A stretch of 64,000 bases of DNA from Hydrogenophaga sp. SL48 (GTDB lineage: Bacteria; Pseudomonadota; Gammaproteobacteria; Burkholderiales; Burkholderiaceae_C): positions 5,084,001 through 5,148,000 of the forward strand of contig NZ_CP063400.1 of assembly GCF_021729865.1 (NCBI RefSeq), in the 5' to 3' direction. Under the pieces are notes generated by a model that did not search any database, was not told the origin of the DNA, and worked only from the letters and a program-made list of their open reading frames with translations. Shown here piece after piece: positions 23,611-31,865 of the stretch. The stretch's first letter is position 1. The number at the start of each line of letters is the position of its first letter. The position numbers and the translations under genes were made by a program.

Positions 23611-25386
23611 GGCTGTGCAAAAACCCCCACCGAGTCGGAACGAATAGTCTACGCAGGAGTCCATGTCCAAACGCTCAAAGCAGGAGAGCAGGACATGGCG
23701 AGATACAAACCGATCGACCGCAATCCCCGGCTCTTGCCCGTGGTGCTGAGCGATCAGATTCAACCCGGCAGCTTTGAATTTGCGCTCGATCACCTGATCG
23801 ACAACGAACTCGATCTCAGCGCCCTGGACGCGCGCTTTCGCAACGATGAGACCGGCGCCAGCGCCTACGACCCCCGTGTCATGCTCAAGATCGTTCTGCT
23901 GGCGTACAGCCGGGGCCTGATCAGCAGCCGGCGCATCGAAGCGGCCTGCCTGCACAACGTGCAATTCATCGCCATCAGCGGCGACAGTCAACCGAGCTAC
24001 ACCCTCATTGCCAAGTTCGTGCGCGAGCTCGGCGACGACATCCAGGCCTTGTTCACCCAGGTGCTGCTCACCTGCGACCGCCTCGGCCTGATCGGGCGGC
24101 AGATGTTTGCCATCGACGGCGTGAAGCTGCCGGCCAACGCCAGCAAAGAGCGCAGCGGCACCCATGCCGAGCTGGCACACCGGGCAGAGCGCCTGGACAA
24201 GGCCGCGCGCAAGATCATCGAGGCCCACCAGCGGCAAGACGCCAGCGGTGTTGCGCCGGACGCAGACGAACAGCGTCAGGCCCGCATCCAGGCCCTGCAC
24301 AAAGAGGCCCAGGCCACGCGCGACTTCATCGCCCGCAACGCTCCGCGGCGCAACCGCAAAGGCCAGGAACTCAAGACCAACGTCACCGACCCCGAGAGCG
24401 CCAAGATGGCCACCGGCAAAGGCGTGATCCAGGGCTACGCGGCGCAAGCCGCAGTGGACAGTCAAAACCAGATCATTGTGGCGGCCGATGTCACCGGCTC
24501 AGGCTCGGAGCAGGCCATGCTGCTGCCCATGGTCAAGGCCAGTGAAGCCGTGAGAACCCCAGACACCTTGATCACCGCCGATGCGGGCTACCACAGCACC
24601 GAGAACCTGCAGGCGCTGGCCGAGCAGCACATCGATGCGCTGATTGCAGACAACCAGATGAGGCAGCGCGACGAGCGATTCGAGGACCAAGGCAAACACA
24701 AGGCTAAGGGTGATCCGCTGTACGAGAAGAAGCCCACGGGATCAGCGCAGAAGATCGGGCTTTACCGGCCCGAGGACTTCCGGGTGAGCGAGGACCAAAG
24801 CCACTGCATCTGCCCGGCTGGCCGCAAGCTCTACAGCAACGGCAACGCCTGCACGATCAACGGGCGTCAGTGTCACAAGTACACCGGCAGCCACAGCAGC
24901 TGCAGCCCGTGCGATCACAGGCACCTGTGCTTGCGCCACCCTGAGCGCACGGCGGTGCGGCAGGTGGCGATCTTCAAGAAGAGCCAGAGCAGCCCCAACG
25001 ACGTGCTCCAGGCGATGAAGCAACGCATCGACAGTCCCGAGGGCAGAAGGCGCTACAGCCAGCGCATCGGCACGGTGGAGCCGGTGTTTGGCAACATCCG
25101 GCACAACAAGCGGCTGAACCGGTTCACGCTGCGCGGGAGCAAGAAGGTGGGCACGCAGTGGAGGCTGTATTGCCTGGTGCACAACATCGAGAAACTGGCT
25201 GGCTGCGAGCTGAAGAAATAGCGAGAGGGATACGGGTCTTGTTCGGTGTCAGAATGAGCGCCAGAGGCCTTATCAGATGGGTCGATCAAACCGAAAACGA
25301 CTTCAGGAGGGCTCAACCAATGGCGATCCAGAAAACCGAACCCTTGCGCCAGTCTGCGGCTGGACTTGGGGTTTTTGCACAACCTC
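23609..25386 (+). mobile_element. IS1182-family insertion sequence
   Basis: The 1,778-base element has terminal inverted repeats gaggctgtgcaaaaacccc (23609-23627) and its complement at 25368-25386, matching 18 of 19. It is flanked by GTT on both sides (23606-23608 and 25387-25389), either a 3-bp target duplication or the split integron core. It encodes one intact transposase. Insertion separates attI from its first cassette. Confidence 0.88.
23695..25221 (+). CDS. IS1182-family DDE transposase
   Basis: The 508-residue transposase starts MARYKPIDRNPRLLPVVLSD. It has the DUF772-like N-terminal domain (DPRVMLKIVLLAYSRGLISSRRIEAAC), the first catalytic Asp in FAIDGVKLPANAS, the second in LITADAGYHS, and the Glu in GTVEPVFGNIRHNK. 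A Cys-rich segment (residues about 365-420) precedes the last motif. The frame is intact. It fills most of the element, with about 165 noncoding bases before the right end. Confidence 0.93.
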   Translation: MARYKPIDRNPRLLPVVLSDQIQPGSFEFALDHLIDNELDLSALDARFRNDETGASAYDPRVMLKIVLLAYSRGLISSRRIEAACLHNVQFIAISGDSQPSYTLIAKFVRELGDDIQALFTQVLLTCDRLGLIGRQMFAIDGVKLPANASKERSGTHAELAHRAERLDKAARKIIEAHQRQDASGVAPDADEQRQARIQALHKEAQATRDFIARNAPRRNRKGQELKTNVTDPESAKMATGKGVIQGYAAQAAVDSQNQIIVAADVTGSGSEQAMLLPMVKASEAVRTPDTLITADAGYHSTENLQALAEQHIDALIADNQMRQRDERFEDQGKHKAKGDPLYEKKPTGSAQKIGLYRPEDFRVSEDQSHCICPAGRKLYSNGNACTINGRQCHKYTGSHSSCSPCDHRHLCLRHPERTAVRQVAIFKKSQSSPNDVLQAMKQRIDSPEGRRRYSQRIGTVEPVFGNIRHNKRLNRFTLRGSKKVGTQWRLYCLVHNIEKLAGCELKK

Positions 25387-25387
25387 G

Positions 25388-25907
25388 TTAGGCGTCACAA
25401 AACTCCATGCGCCTCATCGAATCTCAAACAGTCTGCGAATGGGCCCAAGCGCCCTCCACTCCACCAGCACCGGGCTCAGCGGTTGGCATAGCACTGTCAA
25501 CCTTGGGCAAGCAGCCAATCAACGGTCTTCGTCACAACGCGGCCGGTACATCGAATGGTTGGTACATCTGGTGCGGCACCGAGTTGTCAAACGCACCTAA
25601 TTTCTTTTCTCCGCTACACATTGAACACATGGTGGAGTACGTTCCGGAAGCTGTCGAGTATCTAGATCTGCCGCCTGGGTATCGCTTCCAAATCGACGGT
25701 TCAAACTACGAAGACGTCTGGTTCGATAAGAGTCTTCTCGAAGTTGATGCAGGCCAATGAGCAGGTCATATACGAAGCACCTCGTTTGCGAGCCATCGGT
25801 TCTCGCCGGTAAAGTGCCGCCTAACCCTTCCTATATGGACTCCCCCACAAGGGCAAGAAACTGACTGATGTTTTGGCTGTTGGGGAATCGCCTGCAGTCG
25901 TATATCG
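25388..25907 (+). other. Integron gene cassette 1
   Basis: The cassette runs from the core GTTAGGC at 25387-25393 to the G of the next core GTTAGGC at 25907-25913. It holds a short lead of 20 bases, one ORF (25407-25760) and attC at 25819-25913. GC content is visibly lower than in flanking chromosomal genes, as expected for captured cassettes. Confidence 0.7.
25407..25760 (+). CDS. Cassette gene: Imm33/DUF2185-like protein
   Basis: The 117-residue protein has an N-terminal unclassified half. Its C-terminal half, NFFSPLHIEHMVEYVPEAVEYLDLPPGYRFQIDGSNYEDVWFD, resembles the immunity-type Imm33 (DUF2185) domain from memory of the PGWRF...YEDVWFD pattern. Such proteins occur next to polymorphic toxins and often as lone integron cassettes. 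No toxin is encoded here. The start ATG at 25407 is 14 bases after the core site. No Shine-Dalgarno is evident, typical for cassette genes that rely on an upstream leader. Confidence 0.6.
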   Translation: MRLIESQTVCEWAQAPSTPPAPGSAVGIALSTLGKQPINGLRHNAAGTSNGWYIWCGTELSNAPNFFSPLHIEHMVEYVPEAVEYLDLPPGYRFQIDGSNYEDVWFDKSLLEVDAGQ

Positions 25908-25913
25908 TTAGGC
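25819..25913 (+). other. attC site of cassette 1
   Basis: R'' is GCCTAAC (25819-25825) and R' is GTTAGGC (25907-25913), perfect complements. Inside, tatat and tcccccaca pair imperfectly with tatat and tgttgggga, giving the folded imperfect palindrome of an attC. Length is 95 bases, within the known range. Confidence 0.75.
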
Positions 25914-26461
25914 AGCGCAAAGCCCAATACCCAATGCTTCTCCAACCAGTTGACCTCGCCATACCGATACTTCCGAGCCGATCGGTAAACGACACCGTCG
26001 CGTTCTACAAGCGCCTCGGTTTCGAGGGTGGCGCCCACGAATTCGACAGCGGATACGCCATTTTGAGAAGGGGAAGTGTCGAGTTGCACTTCTTCACCCA
26101 TCGTGATCTGGTGCCCGCAGAATCTTCAGCAGGCTGCTACATCCGAGTCCTGGACGTCGAGAGCTTCTTTCGCTCGTGCCTATCCTCCCAGTTGCCCTCC
26201 ACGGGCATCCCTCGCATGGACACTCTTGAAGACAAGCCATGGGGACTTCGAGAGTTTGCTGTCGTCGATCCGGATGGAAACCTCATCCGCATCGGTCAAA
26301 TCATCGAGAAGTAGAAGCGTGCTTCCACTGCCGCAGCGCTGCCAATCCCTTCGCACGAGCGGACCTCCACCGGCCTGGCTCTTGGGCCGCGCGGCTTGCG
26401 AGGCCATCGCCGCGCTTCGCGGTCCAAGCGCCATCCCGCCGGGGTCCGCTCAGCTCAAACG
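25908..26461 (+). other. Integron gene cassette 2
   Basis: This cassette runs from the core at 25907 to a proposed core GTTGAAGC at 26461. It holds the glyoxalase-fold gene 25934-26314 and a long palindromic 3' tail (26321-26468). The 3' boundary depends on accepting a divergent core sequence. Confidence 0.5.
25934..26314 (+). CDS. Cassette gene: VOC-family protein (bleomycin-resistance/glyoxalase type)
   Basis: The 126-residue protein has the vicinal-oxygen-chelate fold: AIPILPSRSVNDTVAFYKRLGFEG, then YAILRRGSVELHFF (metal or ligand strand) and WGLREFAVVDPDGNLIRIGQ at the end. It resembles bleomycin-binding proteins such as those found in integron cassettes. These bind and sequester glycopeptide drugs without catalysis, while other VOC members are lyases or dioxygenases. 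ATG at 25934 lies shortly after the core site. Drug resistance is a hypothesis only. Confidence 0.82.
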   Translation: MLLQPVDLAIPILPSRSVNDTVAFYKRLGFEGGAHEFDSGYAILRRGSVELHFFTHRDLVPAESSAGCYIRVLDVESFFRSCLSSQLPSTGIPRMDTLEDKPWGLREFAVVDPDGNLIRIGQIIEK

Positions 26462-26468
26462 TTGAAGC
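26321..26468 (+). other. Possible attC of cassette 2 (divergent)
   Basis: End sequences GCTTCCAC (26321-26328) and GTTGAAGC (26461-26468) are complementary at seven of eight positions. Internally GAGCGGAC (26357-26364) pairs perfectly with GTCCGCTC (26444-26451), and the middle is rich in further short palindromes. The core departs from GTTRRRY at its last base and the 148-base length is above the usual maximum, so the call is tentative. Confidence 0.4.
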
Positions 26469-26479
26469 TGTGCAAGCTC

Positions 26480-26944
26480 ATGACCGTACCTGTACCCATT
26501 CCTTTTGGCACCCTGGAGTCCGCACTTCAATGGTCTTCAGCTGAGGCGCCATTCGATAGCGCGGCGCTGCTGTCGCGGGCGACGGGCCAGGTGTTTTTCA
26601 CGTCCGAGTGCGGCGACGCCGACGATGATCTGCCAGACGACATTGACGACGAATCGGTGTACGTGGCCGTTCCGCACAAGAACGACCTCGGCCTCGGGCG
26701 CACCCTGGTGTTGGCCTTTGCGGAAGAGCACGCGCCCATGCACTTTCAAACGATCGAGTCGTTCTTCCGGCACAAAGGGGCCTACGCCAAGTTCAAGGCG
26801 CTGCTTGAGCGAACGCAGCTGATGGACCGTTGGTATGTCTTTGAGGCCGCCGCGACCCGGCGCGCCTTGGAGGCCTGGGCCGCCGACAACGGGTTTGTGG
26901 TGGTGGACGACTTGAGCGCACCCCGAACCAGTGACACGCCATGA
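26480..26944 (+). CDS. UPF0158 family protein
   Basis: The 154-residue acidic cytoplasmic protein contains ATGQVFFTSECGDADDDLPDDIDDESVYVAVPHKNDLGLGRTLV and FFRHKGAYAKFKALLERTQLMDRWYVFE across residues 30-140, the pattern of the UPF0158 family, whose role is unknown. It begins 12 bases after the proposed second attC and overlaps the next gene (ATGA). It is probably the first chromosomal gene after the integron, although it could be a cassette lacking attC. Confidence 0.75.
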   Translation: MTVPVPIPFGTLESALQWSSAEAPFDSAALLSRATGQVFFTSECGDADDDLPDDIDDESVYVAVPHKNDLGLGRTLVLAFAEEHAPMHFQTIESFFRHKGAYAKFKALLERTQLMDRWYVFEAAATRRALEAWAADNGFVVVDDLSAPRTSDTP

Positions 26945-27300
26945 CGTTTGCCACCCACGAAGCGTATTTCGCCACCCTGGCGCCCGCCGTGCGCGAACGG
27001 CTGGAGCGCATCCAGCAAACCGTGGAGCGCCGCGTGCCGGGCGCTCAGCGCTGCATCAGCTACCAGATGCCGGCGTTCCGCCAGCGGCGGGTGTTTTTCT
27101 ACTTTGCGGCGTTCAAGAAACACATTGGCGTGTACCCGCCGGTGACGGACGACGTGGCGCTGATCGCCGAGACGGCGCGCTACCGCGGCCCCAAGGGCAA
27201 CCTGTCGTTTCCCTTGAATGAAGCACTGCCCCTGGATCTGATCGGCCGCGTGGCCGAGGCGCTGGCCGCGCAGTACGCCGCCCGGACCGGGCCGGGCTGA
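26941..27300 (+). CDS. DUF1801-domain protein
   Basis: The 119-residue protein has the DUF1801/YdhG fold, with [28 protein letters not shown] and the C-terminal [19 protein letters not shown]. Related domains occur in iron-chaperone-like (frataxin-fold) proteins, but the function of this group is not established. Its ATG overlaps the UPF0158 stop, suggesting translational coupling. Confidence 0.8.
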   Translation: MTFATHEAYFATLAPAVRERLERIQQTVERRVPGAQRCISYQMPAFRQRRVFFYFAAFKKHIGVYPPVTDDVALIAETARYRGPKGNLSFPLNEALPLDLIGRVAEALAAQYAARTGPG

Positions 27301-27430
27301 CCCGCCCGCTGGCGGCCTGCCGCCGCACGTGGCCAACCCGCTTGAACGGCTTGAGAGGTTGATCCCGGGGGCTTTGGCTGCCGCCTCGCGGCTACACTGG
27401 CCCGCTTCTGAAGACCCCGCCTGGACCACC

Positions 27431-28237
27431 ATGACCACCGAAACCCAGCCCCTTCCCATGGACAACGTCGATTTCGACGCCCTCGATGCGATCCTCGACG
27501 ACCTGCGCACGCGCGGCGAGGACGTGCCGCAGTGGGAGTTCTGCGAAGGCGCCATCGCCGCGCTGCTGTGCACCCGCCGCCTGGTGTTGCCCGACGAGTT
27601 TTTGCCGCTGCTGCTCGGCACCGGCGACAGCCAGCCCGGTGTGGCCAGCGGCGAGGAGGGCGACACCTGGTTCGCCGACGAGGCGCAACACGCGCAGTTC
27701 ATGACGCTGTGGACGCGCCGCTGGGCCGAGGTGTCGGCTTCGCTGTCCGCCAGCGTCGAGTCGCTGGAGGACGAGCGCGCCTACCACCCCGAGGTGATGG
27801 ACGTGCGCGGCGCGGTGTGGGGGCTGCCCGAGGCCGAGCGCACCGAGCTGGAAGGCCAGGAGTTGCCCGCGTTTGCGCAGGTCTGGGCGCTGGGTTTCAT
27901 GTTCGTGGTCGAGAACTGGTCGGAAGAATGGGCGGAGCCGCGCGACAAGGAGGCCGCCGAGATGCTGAACGACGCGCTGGACGCGATCGTGGCGCTGACC
28001 GAAGACGACACCGACCCGCCCACGGTCTGCATGCACGACGAAGACGGTCCGCCCAGCGTGAGCGACGAGCGGCTCAATGCGTTCGGCGCCGCGATCTGGG
28101 CGGTGTACGACCTGCGCCAGCTCTGGCAGAGCCTGGGCCCCAGGGTGGAGCCGGCGCGCAAGGCGGTCGAACCCGGCCGCAACGACCCTTGCCCCTGCGG
28201 CAGCGGCAAGAAATACAAGAAGTGTCACGGCGCCTGA
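27431..28237 (+). CDS. UPF0149 (YecA-like) protein with C-terminal SEC-C zinc motif
   Basis: The 268-residue acidic protein has a YecA/UPF0149 helical domain (about residues 10-190). It ends in a SEC-C motif, [17 protein letters not shown], whose Cys and His residues bind zinc as in SecA. Functions of such proteins are not settled; the SEC-C motif is thought to contact the ribosome or SecB. ATG at 27431 is selected because it begins the recognisable region and fits the spacing from the preceding gene. Confidence 0.83.
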   Translation: MTTETQPLPMDNVDFDALDAILDDLRTRGEDVPQWEFCEGAIAALLCTRRLVLPDEFLPLLLGTGDSQPGVASGEEGDTWFADEAQHAQFMTLWTRRWAEVSASLSASVESLEDERAYHPEVMDVRGAVWGLPEAERTELEGQELPAFAQVWALGFMFVVENWSEEWAEPRDKEAAEMLNDALDAIVALTEDDTDPPTVCMHDEDGPPSVSDERLNAFGAAIWAVYDLRQLWQSLGPRVEPARKAVEPGRNDPCPCGSGKKYKKCHGA

Positions 28238-28306
28238 ACCCGGCTGAAGAAGGCGGCACCGGGTTTTGGCCTGCCGCGTGCCGCCCGACCTCTCCAGCGT
28301 GCGGGC

Positions 28307-29449
28307 TCAGGGCAACAGTTCAAAGTCCGCGCCAGCGCAGACCTGCCCGTTGACCTGGACCTCGATGCGGTGCCGGCCCGGGTACAGGGTGCGGGTGGTC
28401 ACAGGGCGCAGGCTGTGGCGTTTGCTGAGCGCGTGCTCGCCGTGGGCAGCGAGTTCGAGTTTCCAGCCCTTGAACACCTTGGGGCTGGTGCCGCCGTTGG
28501 CGCGCACGTGGTGCACCACGTAGTCGATCACCAGGGTCTGCGGCCGGGGGCTGCGCGAGCGCAGGTTCACGGCCAGGCCGATGTCGCCGCCCACCTTCGC
28601 TTCGGTCGCCGTCAGGGCCAGCGCCGCGTCGCCGTTCAGGCCGTGCCCCAGCCCCCAGGCCGCCAGCGTGGGGGCGTGGCCCTGTTTGACGAGGCCGCGG
28701 CTGGCGTGGCGCAGCAGGGCGCTGCGCTGGGGGCTGGCGGTGGGCAGGTGCTCTCGCACCCATTGCGCCACCAGATCGGGGTGGTCCTTGGCGATGTCGT
28801 TCAGGTGGTTGGCCACGCTGCGGCGCACGTAGGCGCTGGGGTCGTCCTGCAGCGCGAGCAGCAGCGGCAGCGTGGGCGCCGGGTCGGCCACCAGCGCCTG
28901 CAGCCGAAGGCCCCAGGGCAGGCGCGGGCGCGAGCCTTCGCTCACCAGGCGGCGCACGTGCGCGCTCGGGTCGTCCACCCAGGTGCGGATGGTGGCCAGG
29001 CTGGTCTCAGGGTGCCGCTGGATGAACGGGCGGATCGCGAACTCGGCCGAAAAACGCTGCGTGAGCGCGTGCAGGCAGCGCAGCGCGCGCGGCACGTCGG
29101 CCATGCCCTGCCGCGCCACGAACTCGCCCATCGACCACACCACCCAGCCTGAGAGGCCAAGGTCGCTCTGCGCCTCGCTCAGGCCCGCGGGTTCGCCCTG
29201 GGCGTCCAGCGGGATCGGCGGCGCGAGGCTGGCTTCGAGCACGCTCGCCGCTTTGCCGAAGTCGGCGGGCAGCGTGGCCTGCAGCGCATCGGCCAGCTGC
29301 ATGGCGCGGGCCTTGAATTCGAGTGCGTCCAGGCCATGGGCTGCGCGCTGCTCAAAGCCGGGGCGGTCGAACGCCGGCCACACGCGTTGCAGGTGCTGGC
29401 CGGCGCGTTGAACGGTGCCGGCGTTGATGAGGTTCTTGAAGGGTTCCAT
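28307..29449 (-). CDS. AlkC-like DNA alkylation repair protein
   Basis: The 380-residue protein consists of HEAT-like helical repeats (about residues 60-270). They contain SGWVVWSMGEFVARQG and VRRSVANHLNDIAKDHPDLVAQWV, the latter highly typical of bacterial DNA alkylation repair enzymes. A C-terminal beta-rich segment (about 285-380, NLRSRSPRPQTLVIDYVVHHVRANG...) corresponds to the Ig-like domain of AlkC. AlkC removes N3-methyladenine or cytosine adducts from DNA. A LysR gene starts the same transcription unit 12 bases upstream. Confidence 0.85.
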   Translation of the reverse strand: MEPFKNLINAGTVQRAGQHLQRVWPAFDRPGFEQRAAHGLDALEFKARAMQLADALQATLPADFGKAASVLEASLAPPIPLDAQGEPAGLSEAQSDLGLSGWVVWSMGEFVARQGMADVPRALRCLHALTQRFSAEFAIRPFIQRHPETSLATIRTWVDDPSAHVRRLVSEGSRPRLPWGLRLQALVADPAPTLPLLLALQDDPSAYVRRSVANHLNDIAKDHPDLVAQWVREHLPTASPQRSALLRHASRGLVKQGHAPTLAAWGLGHGLNGDAALALTATEAKVGGDIGLAVNLRSRSPRPQTLVIDYVVHHVRANGGTSPKVFKGWKLELAAHGEHALSKRHSLRPVTTRTLYPGRHRIEVQVNGQVCAGADFELLP

Positions 29450-29461
29450 TTGGGGATGGGT

Positions 29462-30343
29462 TCAGAGGAAGGGCGGGAGTTCACGCGCCAGAAAGTCCAA
29501 CACGGCGCGCATGCGGCGGCTGCTCCGGATCTCGCGGTGCACCACCAGCCAGACCGGGAGCGAGGGTATCGGCAGGTCGGGCAGCACGGGCACCAGGTCC
29601 GGGTCGTTGCGCAGCAGGTAGCTGGCGACAAAACCGATGCCCAGGCCCGCGCGCACAGCGGCCCAGTAGGCGATCAGGTCGTCGGTGCGCAGGGCGAACT
29701 GTTCGGGCCCCACCGGGTGGCCCAGGGCGGCGAACCCGTGGTAAATCTCTTGCACCTTGTCGTTGCCCACCAGCTCGTGTTGCAGCAGGTCCGCCGGTTG
29801 CTGCGGCACGCCGCGCCGGGCCAGGTAGTCGCGGTGGGCGCAGGCGCTCACGCCGACCTGCCCGATGCGCCGCGCCACCAGCGTGCCCTGGGTCGGGCGC
29901 AGCATGCGGATCGCGATGTCGGCCTCTCGCTTCAGCAGGTCGCTCACCGCGTTGCTCACCACCAGCTCAATCTGGACGCCGGGCAGCTCGGTGCGCAACC
30001 GGGCCAGCAGCGGCGGCAACAGAAAGCAGGCCACCGGCTGGCTGGCCGAGAGGCGCACGGTGCCCGAGAGCGTGGCCTGCGCCTGTTGCGCGCCGCGCAT
30101 CAGCGTCTGCGCGCCGGTCTCCATGGCCCGCGCCGCGTCGGCCAGCCGGGCGGCGGCGGGGGTGGGCACCAACCCCCGGCCGGTGCGCTCGAACAGCGGC
30201 GTGCCCAGCTGCGCTTCGAGCGCCGACACATGGCGCCCCACCGTGGGCTGGCTGATGCCCAGCGCCCGCGCCGCGCCCAGCAGGCTGCCGTGCTGGTGGG
30301 CCGCGAGGAACGAAGGGATCAGCTGCCAGTTGAAATCGGACAT
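29462..30343 (-). CDS. LysR-family transcriptional regulator
   Basis: The 293-residue protein opens MSDFNWQLIPSFLAAHQHGS with helix-turn-helix ARALGISQPTVGRHVSALEAQLG. The effector domain starts with GTVRLSASQPVACFLLPPLL. It is divergent from the epimerase-like gene at 30416 and only 12 bases upstream of the AlkC-like gene on the same strand. Control of either or both is plausible. Confidence 0.93.
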   Translation of the reverse strand: MSDFNWQLIPSFLAAHQHGSLLGAARALGISQPTVGRHVSALEAQLGTPLFERTGRGLVPTPAAARLADAARAMETGAQTLMRGAQQAQATLSGTVRLSASQPVACFLLPPLLARLRTELPGVQIELVVSNAVSDLLKREADIAIRMLRPTQGTLVARRIGQVGVSACAHRDYLARRGVPQQPADLLQHELVGNDKVQEIYHGFAALGHPVGPEQFALRTDDLIAYWAAVRAGLGIGFVASYLLRNDPDLVPVLPDLPIPSLPVWLVVHREIRSSRRMRAVLDFLARELPPFL

Positions 30344-30415
30344 GTTCAAAATTGCATAACGGCCGTGCGCGCCTGGTGGATTGTGCCGCCCGGCGGGGGT
30401 GTCCACAATGGCCGC

Positions 30416-31387
30416 ATGCCTGCACCGCACACCGCTTCTCCCCCGGGCTCCGGCCTGCACACCATCCTCGGCGCGGGCGGCGTGATCGCCCGCGAGCTGT
30501 CGCTGCAACTGGCGCGCGACGGGCGGCGCATCCGCCAGGTGGGCCGCCACCCCGCCGCGGTGCAAGCCACTGACGAGTTGAAGACCGCCGACCTGCTGGA
30601 CGAGCGCGCCACCGCCGACGCGGTCGCGGGCAGCGAGGTGGTGTACTTGGTGGCCGGCCTGCCCTACAGCGCCGCCGTCTGGCAGGCGCAGTGGCCGCGC
30701 GTGATGCAGAACGCCATCAACGCCTGTCGCCGCCACGGCGCGCGCCTGGTGTTTTTCGACAACGTCTATGCCTATGGGCGCGTGGACGGCGCCATGACCG
30801 AGGCCACGCCGTTCAACCCCTGCAGCCGCAAGGGTGAGGTGCGCGCCGCCATCGCCACCACGCTGCTGGACGCGGTGCGCCGCGGCGAACTGCAGGCCCT
30901 GATCGCGCGTTCGGCCGACTTCTACGGGCCGGGCGCCCGGCTCAGCCTGCTGGAGGCGGTGTTTTTCGCGCGCCTGCGAGCGGGCAAAGCGCCGCAGTGG
31001 GTGGGCAACCCCGATCTTGCCCACACTTTCACGTTCACGCCGGATGCGGGCCGCGCGCTGGCCGCGCTGGGTCAGGCCCCCGGGGCATTCGGCCAGACCT
31101 GGCACCTGCCCACCGCGCAGACCATGGACGGCGGCCCGGTGACCGGGCGCGCGCTGGCGCACGTCGCGTGCGCGCTGGCCGACCAGCCCGACCGCCTGCA
31201 GGTGGCGCCGCGCTGGCTGCTCCAGGCCATGGGCTGGTTCGTGCCCGTGCTGCGCGAGAACGACGAGATGATGTACCAGTACCAACACGGCTACCGTTTT
31301 CACAGCGGCAAGATCGAACAGGCGTTCGGCCTGAGGCCCACGCCCTGTGCCGAGGGGCTGGCCCGGACCTGGCGCTCAGGCGCCTGA
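30416..31387 (+). CDS. NAD(P)-dependent epimerase/dehydratase-family protein
   Basis: The 323-residue atypical extended SDR protein has a modified nucleotide motif, ILGAGGVIARELS (about residues 17-29). FFDNVYAYGRVDGAMTEATPFNPCSRKGEVR carries a YxxxR-like active region instead of the usual YxxxK. It resembles NAD-dependent epimerases of unknown substrate. Its 3' end overlaps the convergent pncC gene by 12 bases. ATG at 30416 is chosen; an ATG at 30408 is in another frame. Confidence 0.8.
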   Translation: MPAPHTASPPGSGLHTILGAGGVIARELSLQLARDGRRIRQVGRHPAAVQATDELKTADLLDERATADAVAGSEVVYLVAGLPYSAAVWQAQWPRVMQNAINACRRHGARLVFFDNVYAYGRVDGAMTEATPFNPCSRKGEVRAAIATTLLDAVRRGELQALIARSADFYGPGARLSLLEAVFFARLRAGKAPQWVGNPDLAHTFTFTPDAGRALAALGQAPGAFGQTWHLPTAQTMDGGPVTGRALAHVACALADQPDRLQVAPRWLLQAMGWFVPVLRENDEMMYQYQHGYRFHSGKIEQAFGLRPTPCAEGLARTWRSGA

Positions 31388-31864
31388 GCGCAGGCGGTTG
31401 AGCAGACCGGTCAGCGCGTGCGCCACGGTGGCGCGGCGCACGGCAGCGCGGTCGCCGTCGAAACGCCGGTGTTCGGTGAACACGCCTTCGGGCGTGGCCC
31501 AGCCGAACCACACCGTGCCCACCGGTTTTTCCACGCTGCCACCGGTGGGGCCGGCGATGCCGGTCACCGCCACCGACCAGTGCGCGTGCGCATTGACCAC
31601 CGCGCCCGCCGCCATGGCGCGCGCCACCGGCTCGCTCACCGCGCCGTGGTCGTCGATGAGCGCCGCCGGCACGCCCAGCAGCTCGCTCTTGGCGGCGTTG
31701 GAGTAGGTGACGAAGCCGCGCTCGAACCAGTCGCTCGACCCGCTGATCTCGGTGCAGGCGCCGGCGATCAGCCCGCCGGTGCAGCTCTCGGCCGTGGCCA
31801 TGAACTGGCCCCGCGCCTTGAGTTCGGTGGCGAGCTGTTCGACCAGTTGGGGGATGGTGGGCAT
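31376..31864 (-). CDS. pncC: Nicotinamide-nucleotide amidohydrolase (CinA C-terminal domain)
   Basis: The 162-residue single-domain protein contains ATAESCTGGLIAGACTEISGSS, DWFERGFVTYSNAAKSELLGV and VTGIAGPTGGS. Together these form the PncC active site that deamidates nicotinamide mononucleotide for pyridine-nucleotide recycling. The CinA N-terminal domain is absent, as in E. coli PncC. One base separates its start from the upstream pgpA stop; the two genes are in the thiL-pgpA-pncC order common in proteobacteria. Confidence 0.93.
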   Translation of the reverse strand: MPTIPQLVEQLATELKARGQFMATAESCTGGLIAGACTEISGSSDWFERGFVTYSNAAKSELLGVPAALIDDHGAVSEPVARAMAAGAVVNAHAHWSVAVTGIAGPTGGSVEKPVGTVWFGWATPEGVFTEHRRFDGDRAAVRRATVAHALTGLLNRLRSGA

Positions 31865-31865
31865 G

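Noticed and set aside
25766..26101. Minus-strand 111-codon ORF across the cassette junction
   Set aside because: It crosses attC1 and is antisense to the VOC gene; no family resemblance, and cassette genes here face the opposite way.
29336..31387. 683-codon plus-strand frame upstream of the epimerase-like gene
   Set aside because: The upstream two-thirds are antisense to the LysR and AlkC-like genes; only the part from 30416 has family resemblance.
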